Below, in pieces: positions 1 to 7,631 of a stretch of DNA of 32,502 nucleotides. The first letter of the stretch is position 1, and every line of letters starts with the position of its first letter. A program made the position numbers and the translations under genes. The stretch lies in contig SCSY01000200.1 in assembly GCA_004298625.1 (NCBI GenBank), positions 1 through 32,502 on the forward strand. Direction: 5' to 3'. The notes under the pieces were generated by a model that saw only the letters and a list, made by a program, of their open reading frames with translations, had not been told where the DNA came from and did no database searches. Source of the DNA: Nitrospirota bacterium (GTDB lineage: Bacteria > Nitrospirota > Thermodesulfovibrionia > Thermodesulfovibrionales > UBA1546).

Positions 1-1696
1 CCACAGGATGCCCGTGCGTATCGTTTACCTTCTTGAAAAAATCAATGTCTATAAGAAGCAGGGAAATGGATTCCGAATACCTGTTCAACTCTCTGAGTTT
101 TTCTGATAATTTTTCCTGGAAGATCCTGTGATTATAGAGACCTGTAAGGCCGTCGGTGGTTGCCAGTTTTTGTATTTCCGCATGCAATTTTGCATTTGCT
201 ATTGATGTTGACGCCTGATTGCACATTACCTTAAGCAATTCTATCTGGAAGGTATCAAGAAAATCTTTTTTCCCGGAGGACATTACAAACAGGCCAAGCA
301 GCTTATTTTCATAAAGCAGCGGCATGACAAAGATCGAGCAAATTTCGTCGCTCTTAAAAGGCATTACCGAAATCCGGTAGTTTGTCATATCAGCCATGTA
401 TAACTGCTGCATGTTTTCAACTGCCATATTTATAAAGGTTCCCTTTAGGTCAAATTGGTTTTCATTTTCCTGTATATTTCCGCTATGGTGGATTAACTCA
501 AACATTGGCCCTTCTGAAATAAAGAAAAACGCCTGCGAAGATGCGATCTTCTTTGCTCCCTCGCAAAGCTTCTCTGCAATGACATTTATATCGAGAGACG
601 AAACCAGGTTGGAACTCTCTTCATTGAGTATCTTCAGGCCGTTGTAATCACGCGTTATCCGCGGGTATATCCTTTCCCTCTCGAGTATCCTGATAAGATA
701 GGTGGTGAACATATGCGCCATATTCTTTTCCGGTTCGGTGAAAGCCGCATATCTTGAACTGTCAGCCGTTAAAACTCCAATTAAGGCAGACCCATCCATT
801 ACGGCAACAGCGAGGAGAGAGGAGATATTGCCTTTTTTTATGTAGCCGATTTCCAACCCCTTCTCCGGTATCTCTCCGGAGTAGAAAGTCTTTTTATCTT
901 TCAAGCATAAGGCAATCATCCCATTGCCGGTAACAATGATATCGCCTTTTTTTTCAGTCGAGTTTCTAAGCGTAAAACTGCTGTGATACGGCGTAAAAAA
1001 ATTTACCGAATCGGCAAGAAGCGCCTGTTTTATCGTGAGAAGGAGTTCTTTTATCTCTTCATCTGTCTTGAGCATAGATGCAAGATAATGGGATACGGCC
1101 TCGTCGCTGCTCAGAGCCTCTGTCCCTGTTCCCGGAGCTATATCTCTTGCAGTGTCTTTAATCGTTTTCAGGGTAGCCAGAGCCTTTTCCTTTTCCTCTC
1201 TGAACCTGCTGAATATGAGAGAGGAAATTACGGCTGTTAACAGCAAGGAAGACGAAAATGCAATCTCCTCATTGCCGATTCCACGCGCAAGGAAGGTCTT
1301 TAGCCCGAAGGATGTGATAAGTAGGGATAGGGGTATGATAGTTTTCCAGTTATAAAAAACCGCCATAACGACAATAAGGGGGAAATAGGCAATTTTCAGC
1401 CATGTAAAATTCAGAGCATGTATTGCGCCTGCATAAATCAATGTTAAAGAAAAGAGAAAACCGAGAGCTAATTCTTTTGTTCCTTTTCTGTTGCCTGCAA
1501 AGTGGAGCGTGGAATATACTAAGGCGGTTGCTGCGCTGAATAAAAACCAGGGGACCGGTCTTGTTACAGGTAAATCCATCAGCAGGCCAATCCACGTCAA
1601 AATAAGACAAAGGAGCGGGATGCCCCTCTTTATCCGGAAGCCCTGCCCTTTTTTATCTCCTCTTCCCTGAAAAATTTCTTGTATAAAACCTCCCAC
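1..1696 (-). CDS. Membrane-anchored GAF-GAF-GGDEF protein (putative diguanylate cyclase), 3' partial
   Basis: This open frame runs off the left edge, so about 565 residues are visible. After a short basic N-terminus, roughly residues 27-150 form several hydrophobic segments (for example LLCLILTWIGLLMDLPV and WLKIAYFPLIVVMAVFY). Two GAF-like sensor regions follow (about residues 230-325 and 350-485). The start of a GGDEF domain is visible, with TTDGLTGLYNHRIF and then LLLIDIDFFKKVNDTHGHPV at the edge. The GG(D/E)EF active-site loop lies outside the window, so catalytic activity cannot be judged. By family knowledge it would make cyclic di-GMP at the inner membrane. No in-frame ATG precedes the first membrane segment. 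I chose GTG at 1696 because GGGGAG lies 6 nt upstream; this start lies 67 nt inside the upstream DUF507 gene. TTG at 1600 is an alternative. Confidence 0.8.
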   Translation of the reverse strand, partial: MGGFIQEIFQGRGDKKGQGFRIKRGIPLLCLILTWIGLLMDLPVTRPVPWFLFSAATALVYSTLHFAGNRKGTKELALGFLFSLTLIYAGAIHALNFTWLKIAYFPLIVVMAVFYNWKTIIPLSLLITSFGLKTFLARGIGNEEIAFSSSLLLTAVISSLIFSRFREEKEKALATLKTIKDTARDIAPGTGTEALSSDEAVSHYLASMLKTDEEIKELLLTIKQALLADSVNFFTPYHSSFTLRNSTEKKGDIIVTGNGMIALCLKDKKTFYSGEIPEKGLEIGYIKKGNISSLLAVAVMDGSALIGVLTADSSRYAAFTEPEKNMAHMFTTYLIRILERERIYPRITRDYNGLKILNEESSNLVSSLDINVIAEKLCEGAKKIASSQAFFFISEGPMFELIHHSGNIQENENQFDLKGTFINMAVENMQQLYMADMTNYRISVMPFKSDEICSIFVMPLLYENKLLGLFVMSSGKKDFLDTFQIELLKVMCNQASTSIANAKLHAEIQKLATTDGLTGLYNHRIFQEKLSEKLRELNRYSESISLLLIDIDFFKKVNDTHGHPV

Positions 1697-1914
1697 TCAG
1701 GACTCCCCTCAACCATTTTTTTAGAAAAGGACTGGAGTTTTTTCCGTACGGCTTCATCCATATCAGCGCCTACTTTAAGCTCATTGGATATTATGCGTTT
1801 TATCTCGCGCCTTACTGCGCCTTCTTCTTCGTTCAGGGCAATCAGGTCTCGGTCCATCATCCCCTTAAGGAGCACGTGCGTCAGATGCGTTACTTTATCT
1901 TCAGAGAGCATCAT
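1630..1914 (-). CDS. DUF507 family protein, copy 2
   Basis: A 94-residue soluble, highly charged, mainly helical protein. It contains LKGMMDRDLIALNEEEGAV and later GADMDEAVRKKLQSFSKKMV, a pattern I recognise from DUF507. The function of that family is not established. Its ATG overlaps the stop of the preceding DUF507 gene in an ATGA arrangement (4-nt overlap), so the two are probably translationally coupled. The two copies share a layout: an N-terminal helix, a D-L-I motif near residue 24, an acidic middle and a charged C-terminus. This suggests an old tandem duplication and possibly a heteromeric complex. The downstream GGDEF gene overlaps its 3' end. Confidence 0.85.
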   Translation of the reverse strand: MMLSEDKVTHLTHVLLKGMMDRDLIALNEEEGAVRREIKRIISNELKVGADMDEAVRKKLQSFSKKMVEGSPEWEVLYKKFFREEEIKKGRASG

Positions 1915-2192
1915 AGTATCAGGTTTCTTTCCTTCACGATTTTTTGCTTCGTAAGGTCAAACAGCCTTCTGTAGTCGAGCCTGCTGCGCTCAATCTCAGG
2001 GCTATGTTTTTTCAACAGCTCCCTTACTTCTTCGTTAAGCCTGTCTTCCACCGTAAGCTCTTCCAGCATAATCTCTTCAGCTCCGGCAAGTAGTTTGTCC
2101 ATCGGGACGCGCGGTTCGATAAGATCCTTGGCGACAATGCCGTCAATAACCTTCCTGGTTAACAGCGACACCCACGTTTTGGGGATTCTCAT
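1911..2192 (-). CDS. DUF507 family protein, copy 1
   Basis: A 93-residue charged helical protein beginning MRIPKTWVSLLTRKVIDGIV and containing VAKDLIEPRVPMDKLLAGAE. No signal peptide or membrane segment is present. The family is recognised as DUF507, with no known biochemical role. It starts 3 nt after the rpsR stop codon, which places it in the ribosomal-protein/ssb operon where many bacteria carry rplI. It overlaps the second DUF507 gene by 4 nt. A role linked to translation or replication is only an inference from this position. Confidence 0.85.
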   Translation of the reverse strand: MRIPKTWVSLLTRKVIDGIVAKDLIEPRVPMDKLLAGAEEIMLEELTVEDRLNEEVRELLKKHSPEIERSRLDYRRLFDLTKQKIVKERNLIL

Positions 2193-2195
2193 GGT

Positions 2196-2420
2196 CTATT
2201 TTTCTACGAAAGAAAGAAGCGCTATGTTTCTGGCCCTTTTTATCGCTTCGTTCAAATCTCTCTGATGCTTTGCGCAGGCGCCTGTCATCCGCCGTGGAAG
2301 AATCTTCCCCTTGTCCGTTAGATAGTGTTTTAATGTCTTGGTGTCTTTGTAGTCTAAAAACTTTACTTTTTCTGCGCAGAATCTACAAAATTTTTTTCTT
2401 TGAACTCTTCGTGGCTGCAA
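2196..2420 (-). CDS. rpsR: Small ribosomal subunit protein bS18
   Basis: A 74-residue basic protein that binds 16S rRNA as a dimer with bS6 on the 30S platform. Recognisable bS18 segments are KKFCRFCAEKVKFLDYKD, KILPRRMTGACAKHQRDL and AIKRARNIALLSF. Cysteines in FCRFC and GAC hint at the metal-binding form of S18. The start is TTG at 2420, chosen because AGGAGA lies about 7 nt upstream and no ATG is available in frame. It follows ssb after a 92-nt spacer filled mostly by an AGTG/CACT repeat, an unusually long gap for this operon. Confidence 0.95.
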   Translation of the reverse strand: MQPRRVQRKKFCRFCAEKVKFLDYKDTKTLKHYLTDKGKILPRRMTGACAKHQRDLNEAIKRARNIALLSFVEK

Positions 2421-2440
2421 TATATTCTCCTTTCTTTATT

Positions 2441-2508
2441 CAGTGTCAGTGCTTAGTGTCCGTGTAAGTTTTTTTATTTACTGTCACTGTTCACTGTCAC
2501 TAATCACC
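2441..2508 (-). repeat. AGTG/CACT word-repeat hairpin, ssb-rpsR spacer
   Basis: Read on the minus strand, this begins 4 nt after the ssb stop. An arm of degenerate AGTGA(C/A)AGTG words is followed by an A-rich centre and then an arm of CACT/ACAC words, so it can fold back on itself. Positions 2485-2507 are identical, in reverse complement, to 23 nt at 31609-31631 after dnaN. The other arm (from 2441) closely matches 18794 onward between fdhD and ntrB. It is a dispersed repeat rather than a gene. Confidence 0.8.
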
Positions 2509-2512
2509 AATA

Positions 2513-2923
2513 TTAAAACGGTTCTGAATCCGTTATTTCTTCCGGTGGTGCAGCTTCATCAGATGGGCCGGAATCTTCCGCCCCTGTCTCGCCCTGAGCC
2601 GAAGTTCTCTTTGACAAGAATCTGACTGAATTGGCAACTACCTCGAACTTGCTCTTCTGCTGCCCTTCGGACTCCCATCTTCTTTCCTGCAGCCTTCCCT
2701 CAACAAGAACGGATTTCCCCTTGCTGAGATACTGGCCTACATTTTCAGCCTGTTTGCCGAAAACAACAATACTGATGAAAAGCGTTTCGTCTTTGAATTC
2801 GCCCTGATGCTTTACCTTTGAGTTTACAGCTATTCTGAAAGAGGCAACTGCCGTCCCCTGAGGTGTATACCTGAGTTCGGGGTCTTTCGTTAAATTTCCT
2901 ATCAATATTGCTTTGTTATACAT
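2513..2923 (-). CDS. ssb: Single-stranded DNA-binding protein
   Basis: A 136-residue protein that coats single-stranded DNA in replication, repair and recombination. The OB fold covers about residues 1-108, with MYNKAILIGNLTKDPELRYT at the N-terminus and later GKSVLVEGRLQERRWE. An acidic, flexible tail ends in DSEPF, a variant of the usual DDIPF tip that recruits partner proteins. Its ATG directly abuts the rpsF stop (TAAATG), so the two are very likely co-transcribed and coupled. Its location between rpsF and rpsR is the standard bacterial arrangement. Confidence 0.96.
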   Translation of the reverse strand: MYNKAILIGNLTKDPELRYTPQGTAVASFRIAVNSKVKHQGEFKDETLFISIVVFGKQAENVGQYLSKGKSVLVEGRLQERRWESEGQQKSKFEVVANSVRFLSKRTSAQGETGAEDSGPSDEAAPPEEITDSEPF

Positions 2924-3301
2924 TTACGCCTCGCTTTTGGGGGCTGCCTTTTCTCCGGAAACAGCCGCGCCTGCTGCCGCGACAGGAGCTGCCGGCAACG
3001 CTGCGTCAATCTGCTTTTGACCCAGCTTCAAAACCATATATTTCATCACGGGATCAAAGACCTTATAATAATCCTCGAGTTTTCTTATCGCCGCAGACGG
3101 GGATTTAAAAAAGAGAAGAAGATAAAAACCCTTGTTCTGTTTTTGTATCTCATAGGCCAGTTTTCTTCTGCCCCATACATCAACCTTGAGAATTTCTCCG
3201 CCGGAACTTGTTATGAGGTCTTTTATCTTCCCTGAAGCAGTTTCGATGTCTTCGTCGCTGAGAGACGCATTGAAAATAATAATATTTTCGTAGATGTCCA
3301 T
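2924..3301 (-). CDS. rpsF: Small ribosomal subunit protein bS6
   Basis: A 125-residue bS6 protein, the partner of bS18 on the 30S platform. Recognisable parts are MDIYENIIIFNASLSDEDI, the GGEILKVDVWGRRKLAYEIQ strand and hairpin, KQNKGFYLLLFF and the DPVMKYMVLKL end of the fold. The last 25 residues form an Ala/Pro-rich tail ending in KSEA, longer than in the shortest bS6 proteins. AGGAGGTG lies 7 nt before the ATG, a strong ribosome binding site. It heads the rpsF-ssb-rpsR-DUF507-DUF507 operon, with a candidate promoter at 3386-3414. Confidence 0.96.
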   Translation of the reverse strand: MDIYENIIIFNASLSDEDIETASGKIKDLITSSGGEILKVDVWGRRKLAYEIQKQNKGFYLLLFFKSPSAAIRKLEDYYKVFDPVMKYMVLKLGQKQIDAALPAAPVAAAGAAVSGEKAAPKSEA

Positions 3302-3325
3302 TCGTGAACACCTCCTTATGGATTT

Positions 3326-3344
3326 ATCCCGACAACTTCGGGAT
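3326..3344 (-). promoter_or_regulatory. Hairpin in the rpsF mRNA leader
   Basis: A perfect 7-bp stem, ATCCCGA / TCGGGAT with a 5-nt loop, lies about 25 nt upstream of the rpsF start in the transcribed leader. Many bacteria autoregulate rpsF with an S6:S18-binding leader RNA. This stem could be part of one, but I did not match the conserved motif, so that role is an inference. Confidence 0.35.
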
Positions 3345-3385
3345 TTGCAGCCCTACCCTGTATAGAGAGAGCAAGGAGTTAGTAT

Positions 3386-3414
3386 TTATAACATAAAAAG
3401 CCGAATAAAATCAA
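3386..3414 (-). promoter_or_regulatory. Candidate sigma70 promoter of the rpsF operon
   Basis: On the minus strand a -35-like TTGATT (3414-3409) and a -10-like TTATAA (3391-3386) are separated by 17 bp. They lie about 85 nt upstream of the rpsF start and downstream of the preceding gene's stop. This would give a leader of about 75-80 nt. Confidence 0.4.
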
Positions 3415-3423
3415 CAACGCTCC

Positions 3424-4023
3424 CTAAATCCTTTTTATCGCCTCTGCCCCCAGTTTTTTCAAAAATCTCTCCCTCTTTTTTTTATCCTTAATCTCCGACA
3501 GGGCTTTTGTGCGGATTTTTTTGATGGAATCGAGACGACGGCCAAATTTTGGACCGTAGAGTTTTTCCAGTTCCTTTCTTATTGCTTTTGCAATTGAAGG
3601 GCTGACCCCTGATGTGGATATCGCTATTGTGAGCGGCCCGCGCCTGACAACGGAAGGGGCAATGAAGTTGCAGAGCGAAGGAGCGTCTACGACATTGATA
3701 AGATTCGGAGCGTCCGCAGACACTTTTTTATTTGTCTCCATGGAATCAGTGGCGGCTATGGCAAGAAAAGCATTCCGAATATCGCCTTTTTTATATTCCC
3801 GTGAGATATGCCTTAAATTTCCCTTTGAACCTTTTGCCCTATTTAAACTCTTTACACTTTCTTTCCTGAGCCTTTTTGTGAGTTCAGGGCTTATTACGGT
3901 TATATCAGCGCCTGATTCAAGCAATGATAAAACTTTTCTTTCCGCAACCCTGCCTCCGCCGACCACGACACATTTTTTGCCCTTCAGGTTTAAGAAAACA
4001 GGATAGTAACGAGGTGAGGTCAT
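3424..4023 (-). CDS. Precorrin-2 dehydrogenase / sirohydrochlorin ferrochelatase-like protein
   Basis: A 199-residue stand-alone CysG N-domain/Met8p-type enzyme. It oxidises precorrin-2 to sirohydrochlorin with NAD and may insert iron to give siroheme. A Rossmann motif, KKCVVVGGGRVAERKVLSLL, spans about residues 16-35. It is followed by GADITVISPELT, and then by NVVDAPSLCNFIAPSVVRRG and ISTSGVSPSIAKAIRKELE, all typical of the family. The methyltransferase half of CysG is absent here. The start overlaps the upstream lipoprotein stop by 1 nt (TAATG), implying coupled translation. Siroheme is the cofactor of sulfite and nitrite reductases, so the gene fits sulfur or nitrogen metabolism. Confidence 0.88.
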   Translation of the reverse strand: MTSPRYYPVFLNLKGKKCVVVGGGRVAERKVLSLLESGADITVISPELTKRLRKESVKSLNRAKGSKGNLRHISREYKKGDIRNAFLAIAATDSMETNKKVSADAPNLINVVDAPSLCNFIAPSVVRRGPLTIAISTSGVSPSIAKAIRKELEKLYGPKFGRRLDSIKKIRTKALSEIKDKKKRERFLKKLGAEAIKRI

Positions 4024-4775
4024 TACTTTTTGCCGGGTGATAATTCTTTCTTTGCCTCAGGGACAAGATTATTATTAGGATATTTTTCTATTAGGAGTTT
4101 GAAATATTCCGATGCCTTATCTTTATTGCCGTGTTTTTTATATGCCGATGCCAGGCTGTAGAAGACCTCGGGTTCTTTCCTGAAACCCGGATATTTCTGA
4201 AGCAGAGCCTGAAACCTGTTGATGGCTGCATCATAAGAGCCCTTATTATAATAAAAAGTCCCGACAACAAATTCGTAATCAGCCAGGATATCTTTGCATT
4301 TCTCGATCCTTGCGTCCAGTATGTCCCTGTAAGGATTTCTCGGGAACATCTGTTTCAGCTTTTCGAATTCAGCCAGCGCCTTGGACGCCGCGCCGTATCC
4401 CCTCTCCGAACTCTCTATCTGGTTGAAGTATATCATCGCGACCTGATACTGGGCATAAGACGCATATTTGTGCTCGGGATAAATCTCCAGAAATCTTTTG
4501 TATTCTTCAACAGCGCGGTCGGGTTCTTCTTCCTGAATATAGGTGTCCGCAATTCTCAATTGCGCCAGAGGGGCATACTTTTTCGTGAGGTCTCTGTTCC
4601 TGATCTCAAAGAATGAGGTCCTGGCCTCTTCGTATTCTTTTCTCTCCATCTGTTCATTAGCCGTTGCAAATGCCTTCTCGGCATCAAATGCCTGATCGGG
4701 CTTTGCGGTCTCTTTTGAGCATGAAAAAACAAACAATAAAGATAAAAGCAGAAATGCTATTTTAATTTTTTGCAT
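4023..4775 (-). CDS. bamD: BamD-like outer-membrane assembly lipoprotein with TPRs
   Basis: A 250-residue lipoprotein. The signal peptide MQKIKIAFLLLSLLFVFSC ends in a lipobox with Cys19. The rest is a series of tetratricopeptide-type helical repeats, for example YEEARTSFFEIRNRDL, AVEEYKRFLEIYPEHKYASY and AINRFQALLQKYPG. In BamD these bind BamA during beta-barrel insertion in the outer membrane. Length and layout match BamD/YfiO. A generic TPR lipoprotein of the CpoB type is less likely but not excluded. It is co-transcribed with the downstream precorrin-2 dehydrogenase. Confidence 0.82.
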   Translation of the reverse strand: MQKIKIAFLLLSLLFVFSCSKETAKPDQAFDAEKAFATANEQMERKEYEEARTSFFEIRNRDLTKKYAPLAQLRIADTYIQEEEPDRAVEEYKRFLEIYPEHKYASYAQYQVAMIYFNQIESSERGYGAASKALAEFEKLKQMFPRNPYRDILDARIEKCKDILADYEFVVGTFYYNKGSYDAAINRFQALLQKYPGFRKEPEVFYSLASAYKKHGNKDKASEYFKLLIEKYPNNNLVPEAKKELSPGKK

Positions 4776-4852
4776 ATTATTATTTAAACTTTAAAGCGTG
4801 TCTTTAGTCAAGGCAGTATTTTTTCCAAAAATGCAGCTTTTAGTCTCGCTCT

Positions 4853-6130
4853 TCACCCCACATACGAAAATCTTTTCTTAAACTCCTCTATCTTCATATT
4901 CCCTGCTGATGCGAGGTGTTTGATATTTCCAAGCTTAAAATCGCTCTTTTCGAGCCTTATCATATATTCCTTCGCGACAAGATATGTTTCGGATGCAATA
5001 TCAACATAGCGTATCTTTGTCTTGTCCGTATCAGGCTCGAACATCTCGCAGAAAGGAACAGACTTCAGTTTTCCTTCGTAAAAAACTATCATCGAGCCGG
5101 TGCCGCCCATCATGAGAAACCTCACGGCGCCGTATCCGAGGTTTCTTGTATATTCAGCGTCAAACGGAATGGGATCCGCTGCCCTAAGTTCATAGCCGAT
5201 ATTTTTGTCTACGATTGTGACCTTTATCCCGCGGCTTTCAAGGCTTTTTTGAACTATGGTCTTCATAACCCTTCCGAGCTGGATCTCGGAGAGCCTGACC
5301 CTTCCTGTTTCATCCTTTTCTATTACTTCGTATTCCAGAAGCTCTTTCTGGTCGAATTTATTCGCAATCCCCTCTGCCAGGACAGCGACGCCGTAATTCT
5401 TGCCCATTGAGAGCCTTTTGATGATTGAACCTTCGAGTATATCGGCGACTTTCTTTGCAGAGAGCTTTTCTTCTTTCCCGCTCACGGCGGATCCTGTGGA
5501 GAATTCTTCCGGAATTAATGTTATTGCTGCGCCCGATGCCTTTCCGATTCCAAGCGCAAGATGGCCTGTGAATCTGCCCATTGTTGTGACAAAATACCAT
5601 CTGTCTGTTGACCTGGCATCTTCTATGATATTTTCGACAAGCTCAACGCCCCAGTGCCTTGCAGTCTCATACCCGAATGTAGGCATCCCGGCAGGCAAAA
5701 GCAGGTCGTTGTCTATTGTCTTTGGAACATGCACTACTGCAATCCGGCCTTTAGCCTCTTTTTCTATCCACCGCGCCATATAGAGCGTGCCCTCTCCTCC
5801 GATTGTTATCAGATACCTGACCTTTAATGATTTAAGTGTAGACATGAGGGTCTTAAACCCTTCTTTCACTTTAGCGGGAAATTCCCGTGAAGTTTTCAGG
5901 ATCGAGCCGCCTGCGCCGTGGATCTGGGTTACATCATCTATTTTGAGTTCTATTATCTTTTTCCTGTCGCCTGCAAAAAGGCTCTTAAAACCTCCGACGA
6001 TGCCTATAACCCTCATGCCTTTTTCTATTGCAGCGATTGTAGCAGCGCTTATAACCCCGTTTATTCCCGGTGCAGGCCCCCCGCCGACAACTATCGCGAT
6101 AGTTTCTTTCATATACGAAAATTCTAACAT
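4853..6130 (-). CDS. 6-phosphofructokinase family protein
   Basis: A 425-residue PfkA-superfamily enzyme that phosphorylates fructose 6-phosphate. An early glycine-rich loop, VVGGGPAPGINGVI, is followed by HGAGGSILKTSR, TIGGEGTLYMARW, VVHVPKTIDNDLLLPAGMP and VTTMGRFTGHLAL. The catalytic TIDND Asp pair is present. The phosphodonor site reads GGEGT: the Gly at the position that is Asp in PPi-dependent enzymes suggests ATP use. The Lys in PKTIDND is more common in PPi-type and mixed-clade enzymes, so the donor is uncertain. The first ATG is at 6130. The internal ATG at 6112 (MKETIAIVVGGG) fits homologues better, but neither has a clear ribosome binding site. It is divergent from the kinase gene at 6207. 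Confidence 0.88.
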   Translation of the reverse strand: MLEFSYMKETIAIVVGGGPAPGINGVISAATIAAIEKGMRVIGIVGGFKSLFAGDRKKIIELKIDDVTQIHGAGGSILKTSREFPAKVKEGFKTLMSTLKSLKVRYLITIGGEGTLYMARWIEKEAKGRIAVVHVPKTIDNDLLLPAGMPTFGYETARHWGVELVENIIEDARSTDRWYFVTTMGRFTGHLALGIGKASGAAITLIPEEFSTGSAVSGKEEKLSAKKVADILEGSIIKRLSMGKNYGVAVLAEGIANKFDQKELLEYEVIEKDETGRVRLSEIQLGRVMKTIVQKSLESRGIKVTIVDKNIGYELRAADPIPFDAEYTRNLGYGAVRFLMMGGTGSMIVFYEGKLKSVPFCEMFEPDTDKTKIRYVDIASETYLVAKEYMIRLEKSDFKLGNIKHLASAGNMKIEEFKKRFSYVG

Positions 6131-6169
6131 AAAGGCAGCATTGCTTAAATGAAAAAATTAGCGGCAACT

Positions 6170-6184
6170 ATTGCATTTTGCAAT
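6170..6184. promoter_or_regulatory. Small palindrome between divergent pfk and kinase genes
   Basis: A perfect inverted repeat, ATTGCA-TTT-TGCAAT, lies 22 bp before the kinase start and 40 bp from the pfk start. Its position between divergent genes fits an operator. No regulator can be named from the sequence. Confidence 0.3.
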
Positions 6185-6206
6185 AAAACAGTTTTAAAAT
6201 TGCTTG

Positions 6207-7631
6207 ATGTTTCGATTTGAGTCAAGCATACAGAACAAGGTCAGGGCCGGGTATTACATCTGCCTCGCCCTCATAATCGTTGTTTCTCTCCTGAATTATC
6301 TCAATCTGACGAGGATTGACAGAAAGATTAATTTCGGCTTTATCATCTCCGAACTTTTTGACACAACCCTTGAGATGAGGAGATTTGAAAAAAACTATTT
6401 TCTCTATAGAGACAAAGAAGACTACGCAGAGAATTTGCGCTTTACGGAAAAGGCGGAATATATTATCGGGCAGAATAAGGGGGACATTAAAAAACTCTCG
6501 ATAAAGGCAGATGTGTATGCCCTGGAGACCGACATCAGGGAATATAAATTGCTGATGCAGAGATATTTCAAGCTGGATAAAACTCTCCACCCTGTTGATG
6601 CCTATGATCTGGAAGGCAGGATAAGGTTAAGGGGAAAGAAACTTGTCACTGCAACAGAGGCCGTATCAGTAGCCGAACGGAAATATATTCAGTCACTTAT
6701 AAAGTCTTCGGGAAGGGTTCTTGTTGTTTCGGTAATTTTCCTGATAATTGCAGGATTAATCATAGGCCAGTATCTGTCCCGCATGGTTGTGAGGCCCTTA
6801 AAACAATTGGAAGGCTGCATGCGGCTGATAGCCGATGGAAAATTCGATACTCTCGCATGCGACTCGTCCGAGACGGAAATCGTGTCCCTGAGCAAGGCCT
6901 TCAGCAAGATGATAAAAGAATTGGAATTAAGGCAGATGAAAGTTATTATTCAATCCGAAAAACTCATATCTCTCGGGACCATGGTCTCGGGAATTACGCA
7001 CCAGCTTAATAATCCCCTATCGAACATATCAACCTCCTGCCAGATATTGAATGAGGAGATAGATGAGGCCGACATAAAGTATAAGAGAGAACTGCTGGAG
7101 CAGATAGAGGGGCAGGTCGAGAGGGCCAAGTCTATGGTGCATTCCCTCCTTGAATTTGCAAGGAAAAAAGAATTTAAGGCAAAACCCCTGCCGCTGAAGG
7201 ATTTAATGGATGATACTGTCAGACTCTTGCAGGGAGATATTCCCACAAATGTCGGGATAGAGACGGATATTCCCGAAGACGTCTGGATAATTGCCGATAA
7301 GCAGCGGATACAGCAGGCCTTCTTAAACATTATTAAAAACGGCATTGATGCAATACCGGAGGAAGGAGAGGTTTCCATTTCAGCCGAAGAAAATAGTGAG
7401 ACGAAAACAGTGGAGATAAAAATTAAAGATACCGGAGCCGGCATAGAGCAGGAAAACATTGCAAAGATATTTGAGCCGTTCTTTACCACAAAAGATGAGG
7501 AAAAGGGGTCCGGCCTTGGGTTGTTCGTTGCCCGTGAGATTATCGAAGAACATGGAGGCTTCATAGAGGTTGAGAGTGCAGCAGGACAGGGAACAACCTT
7601 TTCTATAAAACTACCTTTAAAGGAGACTTGA
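6207..7631 (+). CDS. Membrane sensor histidine kinase (HBM-like sensor, HAMP, NtrB-type core)
   Basis: A 474-residue protein from ATG at 6207; a TTG one codon earlier is less likely. TM1 is AGYYICLALIIVVSLLNYL (about residues 14-33). A helical periplasmic region with MRRFEKNYFLYRDKEDY resembles HBM/four-helix sensor domains. TM2 is VLVVSVIFLIIAGLIIGQYL, followed by a HAMP linker. The phosphoacceptor box is GTMVSGITHQLNNPLSNIS and the ATPase boxes are NIIKNGIDAIP, DTGAGIEQ, FEPFFTT and GSGLGLFVAREIIEEHGG. It should phosphorylate the regulator whose ATG overlaps its TGA stop by 1 nt. The ligand is unknown. Confidence 0.93.
   Translation: MFRFESSIQNKVRAGYYICLALIIVVSLLNYLNLTRIDRKINFGFIISELFDTTLEMRRFEKNYFLYRDKEDYAENLRFTEKAEYIIGQNKGDIKKLSIKADVYALETDIREYKLLMQRYFKLDKTLHPVDAYDLEGRIRLRGKKLVTATEAVSVAERKYIQSLIKSSGRVLVVSVIFLIIAGLIIGQYLSRMVVRPLKQLEGCMRLIADGKFDTLACDSSETEIVSLSKAFSKMIKELELRQMKVIIQSEKLISLGTMVSGITHQLNNPLSNISTSCQILNEEIDEADIKYKRELLEQIEGQVERAKSMVHSLLEFARKKEFKAKPLPLKDLMDDTVRLLQGDIPTNVGIETDIPEDVWIIADKQRIQQAFLNIIKNGIDAIPEEGEVSISAEENSETKTVEIKIKDTGAGIEQENIAKIFEPFFTTKDEEKGSGLGLFVAREIIEEHGGFIEVESAAGQGTTFSIKLPLKET

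Noticed and set aside
6160..6175. Possible sigma54 promoter (GGCAAC...TTGC) upstream of the histidine kinase
   Set aside because: The GG and GC elements are 8 nt apart rather than the required 10.
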